A stretch of 9,485 nt of DNA from Prevotellaceae bacterium (lineage in GTDB: Bacteria; Bacteroidota; Bacteroidia; Bacteroidales; Bacteroidaceae). The stretch is taken from positions 1-9,485 of the forward strand of contig JAUNIK010000075.1 of NCBI GenBank assembly GCA_030523505.1, written 5' to 3'. Shown here in pieces: positions 6,453-9,485 of the stretch (its first letter is position 1; each line of letters begins with the position of its first letter). The notes beneath the pieces are model-generated. The model saw nothing but the letters and a program-made list of their open reading frames with translations. It made no database searches and had not been told where the DNA came from. The position numbers and the translations under genes are program-made.

Positions 6453-7640
6453 TTACCATTTAATCAGGTTGAGTGCTGCTACGAGTTTCTTGTTATTGTC
6501 GGCAAGAGCGCGATAGGTAGGACGCACGGTCTTTGTTACAAACTCCTCGTTCACAGTCTTGAACTTGCTCTCGAGAGTAGTGTTGCCTGTGTAAGGCTCA
6601 ATGAGCTGATCCAATTCGGCAAGGGCAGAATCCAGTTCGTCGAGGGCGTCCATTGCGTTCTTTGCTGAGTTATCGTTGTAGTAGAGCACAAATGGCTTCT
6701 TCATGTTGTTGATGGCAGTGAGGGCTGCATCGAGTTTTGCCTCAACATCCTCTGCGGCTGTCTTCAACTGACTGATACCTAAGCATACACCAATGAGCGA
6801 AGTTGGAGTAGGGGTGCCAGTGATGTTCCATCCACCATAGAGAGTGTGCTTGCACGACATGATGTTGTCGTAGAAATCCTGGATGGAATTGTAAGCATGA
6901 GGAGACTCGATATAGTTCACATCCTCGCCTGTGGCTGGAGCACCGATTTTCGAGTCGCGTACCTCACCGATGATATCCTGTGCACCAGAGATAATCTGAC
7001 GTGTGGCGAGAGTGATGTTTGCATAGCTCGAACCAGGATTACCTGCATTGATGAAGTCCTCACCATAGTCCATACACTCGAATTCTGCGTCATCCAGCAG
7101 GTCTTGCTCTTCTGCAGAGATTTCACCGCCCCAACCAGCAACGAGCATCAGCGAATTAAGATAGAGATCGTTGGAAGCACTCTGCGCGAAGTACATCTCG
7201 TTGGCAGTGACATCGCTGATAGAACGGGCTTTGCCCTCGCGGAAGATGAGATATTCCACAGCATGGAAACCAGTGAGGTTCTGTCCTGTGGCAATGGCAT
7301 CGTCGATGAGTGTTGCATCATCATCGTTGAAGGCCGGGTTATACTTCGATATATACTGGTTGAACTTTGTCTTGTCGAAAGGCCATGTGTCGGTGTGAGG
7401 GTCGATAGCCTTGTCGCCGGCAACACCGAAGAGGAAAGCCTCCGACCATTCCCAGTCCTGACGTGCATCCTTCCAACTGTTGCAGGCAGCAGAAATCATT
7501 GCGTCAGAACCAACAACACCCTTGTCGGTAATCTCAGGTGTGTCTTCATTGTCACCACAACTCGTGACGCCCATAGCGAGCATCATCAATACACTCGAAA
7601 GAAGATAATTTTTAAATCTCTTGTTCATAGCTTTATTCAT
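6453..7640 (-). CDS. Imelysin-family (peptidase M75/EfeO-like) lipoprotein
   Basis: A 395-residue envelope lipoprotein of a family implicated in bacterial iron uptake (EfeO, IrpA, IcmP). The signal peptide ends at Cys28 (GVTSC), followed by acidic GDNEDTPE, suggesting outer-membrane and perhaps surface location. The family signature GxHxxE is intact as GFHAVE (124-129), and W-E-x-SEAFLFG, another conserved imelysin stretch, is at 63-72. The length suits an imelysin fold of two helical bundles, and the C-terminal third is helical in character. Despite the M75 peptidase label, most members appear to bind metal or act as iron-handling proteins; proteolysis should not be assumed. It lies 19 bases after the porin gene and 15 before the di-haem gene, with no promoter in either gap. 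Starts at 7640 and 7628 (second Met) are both possible; I kept the longer one. A 273-codon opposite-strand frame here is a shadow. Confidence 0.9.
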   Translation of the reverse strand: MNKAMNKRFKNYLLSSVLMMLAMGVTSCGDNEDTPEITDKGVVGSDAMISAACNSWKDARQDWEWSEAFLFGVAGDKAIDPHTDTWPFDKTKFNQYISKYNPAFNDDDATLIDDAIATGQNLTGFHAVEYLIFREGKARSISDVTANEMYFAQSASNDLYLNSLMLVAGWGGEISAEEQDLLDDAEFECMDYGEDFINAGNPGSSYANITLATRQIISGAQDIIGEVRDSKIGAPATGEDVNYIESPHAYNSIQDFYDNIMSCKHTLYGGWNITGTPTPTSLIGVCLGISQLKTAAEDVEAKLDAALTAINNMKKPFVLYYNDNSAKNAMDALDELDSALAELDQLIEPYTGNTTLESKFKTVNEEFVTKTVRPTYRALADNNKKLVAALNLIKW

Positions 7641-7659
7641 TTAATTTGTTTGTATCTTT

Positions 7660-8955
7660 TTATTTAATTAACCAGCCAGAATATGCAATCCCGACAGAAA
7701 TGCTTGGTTCGTTGTTATACGCCTTTGCCAAAAGACGCTGGGCATATTCAGTTTTTACGATAATCTGTTTTATCGGCATATAGTTGATTCCGGCAGCAAT
7801 GCGTCTAACATGCAGATAATCGTATGCCACTTTGTGGTTGCCCTTGGCATAAGGATTATAGTCCTCAAACCTTCCGAAAACATATAGCTTCTGTTTGCTG
7901 CGAAGCGACTCAACCTGCGAGAAAACATTGTATCCAGCCTCAATGCCAATCGAATAGGCAGCATCGGCTATCGGACTGTGCTTTGATGGCGAACCATCCT
8001 GCTGTGAATGCTTAGGGAATGAGTTCATGAACTTTGTCATTCGCTCGGCATCGCTCAGATGAGCGTAAGTGGCATTGCCACGAACAATCCAGTTCCAGCG
8101 GTTCAACAGAAATCCGAAACTGCCGATGGCAAGTGCTCCGTGACAGTCGTCGTACGATGAGGCTGCCTTCTTCTCGGTGTTGGCGAAGGTGTAACCATAA
8201 TAACCGCTGAGGCTCAGTCGCAGGCCTTTGATGCTGGTGTTGTCTATACGCGCAGCTCCTGCATATACATTTGCGAGTTTATATTCATAAGGACTTGTTG
8301 CACCATAGTGTGCAAAGCAGTTTGCCCCGAATCGCTCTGCATCCAATCCCGATAGAAACTGCACCTCGTAGCGCCAGTCCTTCAGTTTTCCCCATGCCGA
8401 TATTCCCACCTGATGCCATGTGTTCGGCAGAATCTTTGCCTCTCCTTCGGAACGATATACGGAGAAGAACTCGTTGGGCAGGTGATATTGGTTGATTTCA
8501 CCAACAGGAACGATTATCTCGCCCGCTTTGATGTTGAATTTACCGCCCCAGAACGCCTTGTTAATCCAGAATTGTTCAAGAGCCACCTCACCACCTTTCT
8601 CGGTTTCAGCCTCGTATTCGCCACTCTCGTCGGCGTCAATCTCCACAGCACTCTCCGTACCGCCATGTTCGAACTCGATTTCAGAACCCATTGTCCAGCC
8701 ACGACCGAAATCATATCCCAGATTGATGGTCACATGCGGCAAGTCGAAGCGTCCGTGCCCTTTATCATTTTTATAAGTCTCAGGGTCGGCATAGCGATTG
8801 AAATGCTGACTGTAGAAATTGCGTGTCATCACCGCTTCACCATAGCCACCCAATGAGAGACGAGTCTTTGTTGAGTCGCTTTGGGCATTTGCACAGATAG
8901 AGCAAAAAAGCAGTGCTGCACAGACGGAAGTTTTATAAAAACTTGATGTTGTCAT
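7660..8955 (-). CDS. Outer-membrane porin-like beta-barrel protein
   Basis: A 431-residue secreted barrel, first gene of the imelysin/di-haem operon. Residues 1-24 are a signal peptide (hydrophobic VCAALLFCSICANA, cleavage A-N-A before Q25). From about 32 onward the chain is alternating amphipathic strands with aromatic ends (for example LSLGGYGEAV, LRLSLSGYYGYTF, KLYVFGRFEDY), ending in the strand SISVGIAYSGWLIK. GEIIVPVGEINQYHLPNEFFSV (146-167) resembles the conserved part of OprO/OprP-like and related Bacteroidetes porins; the substrate is not established. A strongly acidic segment at 101-127 (11 Asp/Glu, one Lys) probably forms an external or pore loop. The frame stays open back to 9024, but I chose the ATG at 8955 because it begins the signal peptide and lies about 30 bases downstream of a good promoter; a start at 9024 would lie upstream of that promoter. 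Co-transcription with the imelysin gene suggests metal or haem passage. Confidence 0.85.
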   Translation of the reverse strand: MTTSSFYKTSVCAALLFCSICANAQSDSTKTRLSLGGYGEAVMTRNFYSQHFNRYADPETYKNDKGHGRFDLPHVTINLGYDFGRGWTMGSEIEFEHGGTESAVEIDADESGEYEAETEKGGEVALEQFWINKAFWGGKFNIKAGEIIVPVGEINQYHLPNEFFSVYRSEGEAKILPNTWHQVGISAWGKLKDWRYEVQFLSGLDAERFGANCFAHYGATSPYEYKLANVYAGAARIDNTSIKGLRLSLSGYYGYTFANTEKKAASSYDDCHGALAIGSFGFLLNRWNWIVRGNATYAHLSDAERMTKFMNSFPKHSQQDGSPSKHSPIADAAYSIGIEAGYNVFSQVESLRSKQKLYVFGRFEDYNPYAKGNHKVAYDYLHVRRIAAGINYMPIKQIIVKTEYAQRLLAKAYNNEPSISVGIAYSGWLIK

Positions 8956-8993
8956 AACATGAAAATATTGTTGTTGATATTCAAATCCGGGTG

Positions 8994-9024
8994 CAAAATT
9001 ACTTACTTTCTGCCACCAACGCAA
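8994..9024 (-). promoter_or_regulatory. Promoter of the porin-imelysin-di-haem operon
   Basis: On the minus strand TAATTTTG (9001 to 8994) followed by CA matches TAnnTTTG, and a -33 TTG lies at 9024-9022, 20 bases upstream. This is the best two-part promoter in the window. The transcript would start near 8987 and have a leader of about 30 bases. No convincing Fur-type palindrome overlaps it. Confidence 0.65.
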
Positions 9025-9103
9025 TACCTAGAAAATATGGATTCAGAGCAGCGTGTTCTTTGCAATGTACTCATTATTAGGCATTTCTCTCGAAATAAAC
9101 AAC

Positions 9104-9138
9104 AAAAAAGACGAGAGCACCTTGATAGTGTACTCTCG
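9104..9138 (-). terminator. Rho-independent terminator of the phospholipase D-like gene
   Basis: CGAGAG (9112-9117) pairs with CTCTCG (9133-9138); CAC/GTG (9118-9120 with 9128-9130) extends the stem past a two-base bulge, with loop CTTGATA. Read on the minus strand the hairpin is followed by TCTTTTTTG. It lies about 90 bases past the stop at 9225 and upstream of the porin promoter, separating the two transcripts. Confidence 0.8.
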
Positions 9139-9164
9139 CCAATTTTATATATAGACTAACTGTT

Positions 9165-9204
9165 AGACTGCCGTTCTCAATAGATAAGGTAGTCTGCTAT
9201 AGCA
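9165..9204. other. 3'-untranslated inverted repeat and 10-bp palindrome
   Basis: AGACTGCC (9165-9172) pairs with GGTAGTCT (9188-9195) with one G-U pair and a 15-base loop. The perfect palindrome TGCTATAGCA (9195-9204) adjoins it. Both lie in the 86 bases between the phospholipase D-like stop and its terminator, so the message would have two structures at its 3' end. No function is assigned; it could be a message-stabilising structure or a small protein-binding site. Confidence 0.35.
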
Positions 9205-9224
9205 ACTTGTTTAAGGTTATATTC

Positions 9225-9485
9225 TCATCCCGCAACGACCGGGTCGGAGCAGTATTGTTTTCTTTGGCATTTCTTGCACATTTCTCCTCGCCACACTTTA
9301 TCGAATTCCTCCATAGCAGCATCCACGAGTTCTGTATTGTCGGTCAGAATGCCAGCTTCGAAGTTTCGCCTGTTTGGTGATTTCATTCCCATACCAGCAC
9401 CTGTAAGGTTTGCACTGCCAACATAACAGGTCGTACAGTCGATTACAATAATCTTGAAATTAACACGAGGGCATAGCACAAGCTC
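9225..9485 (-). CDS. Phospholipase D-like (HKD superfamily) protein, C-terminal fragment cut by the window edge
   Basis: The last 86 residues of a longer protein; the frame stays open to the end of the window, so the GTG at 9479 is not the real start. PRVNFKIIVID...CYVGSANLTGAG (fragment residues 6-31) is the second HKD motif region of the phospholipase D superfamily (HxKx4D, then GSxN), followed by GMGMKSPNRRNFEAGI, common in a bacterial subgroup of uncharacterised members. Lys11, Asp16 and the GSAN turn are present, but the catalytic His position holds Asn9 (codon AAT at 9461-9459). The tail CKKCQRKQYC (a CxxCx6C cysteine cluster) suggests a small metal-binding knuckle. Members can be phospholipases, nucleases or parts of defence and repair systems; the fragment does not decide. 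It is transcribed toward the porin operon and ends at the terminator at 9104-9138. Confidence 0.85.
   Translation of the reverse strand, partial: ELVLCPRVNFKIIVIDCTTCYVGSANLTGAGMGMKSPNRRNFEAGILTDNTELVDAAMEEFDKVWRGEMCKKCQRKQYCSDPVVAG

Noticed and set aside
6846..7667. Open plus-strand frame of 273 codons opposite the imelysin gene
   Set aside because: It is antisense to a gene with clear family motifs, has no recognisable protein features and no promoter; it reflects codon bias on the other strand.
8413..8856. Open plus-strand frame of 147 codons opposite the porin gene
   Set aside because: Shadow of the porin coding sequence; no motif, signal or start context.
8956..9024. Longer N-terminus for the porin (start at 9024)
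   Set aside because: Would bury the signal peptide after 23 polar residues and lie upstream of the best promoter in the window.
8956..9100. Fur-type operator upstream of the porin operon
   Set aside because: Sought because of the inferred iron role, but no adequate GATAATGAT-type palindrome was found; only weak AT-rich dyads such as 8964-8981.
8959..9159. Plus-strand frame beginning MKILLLIF
   Set aside because: Runs through the porin promoter and the terminator at 9104-9138; no homology recognised, and its short hydrophobic start comes from AT-rich DNA.

Overview
The window looks like a chromosomal segment of a Bacteroidales bacterium, most likely Prevotella or a close relative. The evidence is promoters of the Bacteroidetes TAnnTTTG type, start codons without a Shine-Dalgarno sequence, lipoproteins with acidic residues after the lipid-bearing cysteine, and a secreted repeat protein with the short C-terminal tail common in Prevotella. 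The genus call is inference from these traits.

Layout. Positions 4-978 (+) encode a secreted protein of eight roughly 29-30-residue tyrosine/tryptophan-rich repeats. A strong hairpin (1014-1042) and a second GC-rich hairpin (1101-1120) separate it from a convergent phosphoglucomutase/phosphomannomutase gene (1131-2867, -). A 133-bp divergent promoter region follows, then rlmH (3001-3471, +), encoding the 23S rRNA pseudouridine-1915 methyltransferase. A GC-rich intergenic repeat (3471-3554) lies between rlmH and the next convergent gene.

The centre of interest is the minus-strand block 8955 to 3578, read right to left. It encodes an outer-membrane porin-like beta-barrel, an imelysin-family (M75/EfeO-like) lipoprotein with the GxHxxE motif, a lipoprotein of the di-haem oxidoreductase family with two CxxCH haem sites, and, after a 142-bp gap with a hairpin and a candidate promoter of its own, a very compact CcsBA-type cytochrome c synthase. 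The first three genes are 19 and 15 bp apart and look like one operon starting at a promoter near 9001. I infer an envelope system for iron or haem-linked redox chemistry: the barrel gives passage or docking, the imelysin protein binds metal, the di-haem protein does electron transfer or peroxidase chemistry, and CcsBA attaches its haem. This would parallel EfeO with the haem peroxidase EfeB in other bacteria. The window does not prove the substrate.

At the right edge (9225-9485, -) is the C-terminal end of a phospholipase D-like protein whose HKD motif has Asn in place of His. A strong minus-strand terminator (9104-9138) follows it. No tRNA, rRNA, CRISPR array, transposase or phage gene was seen.
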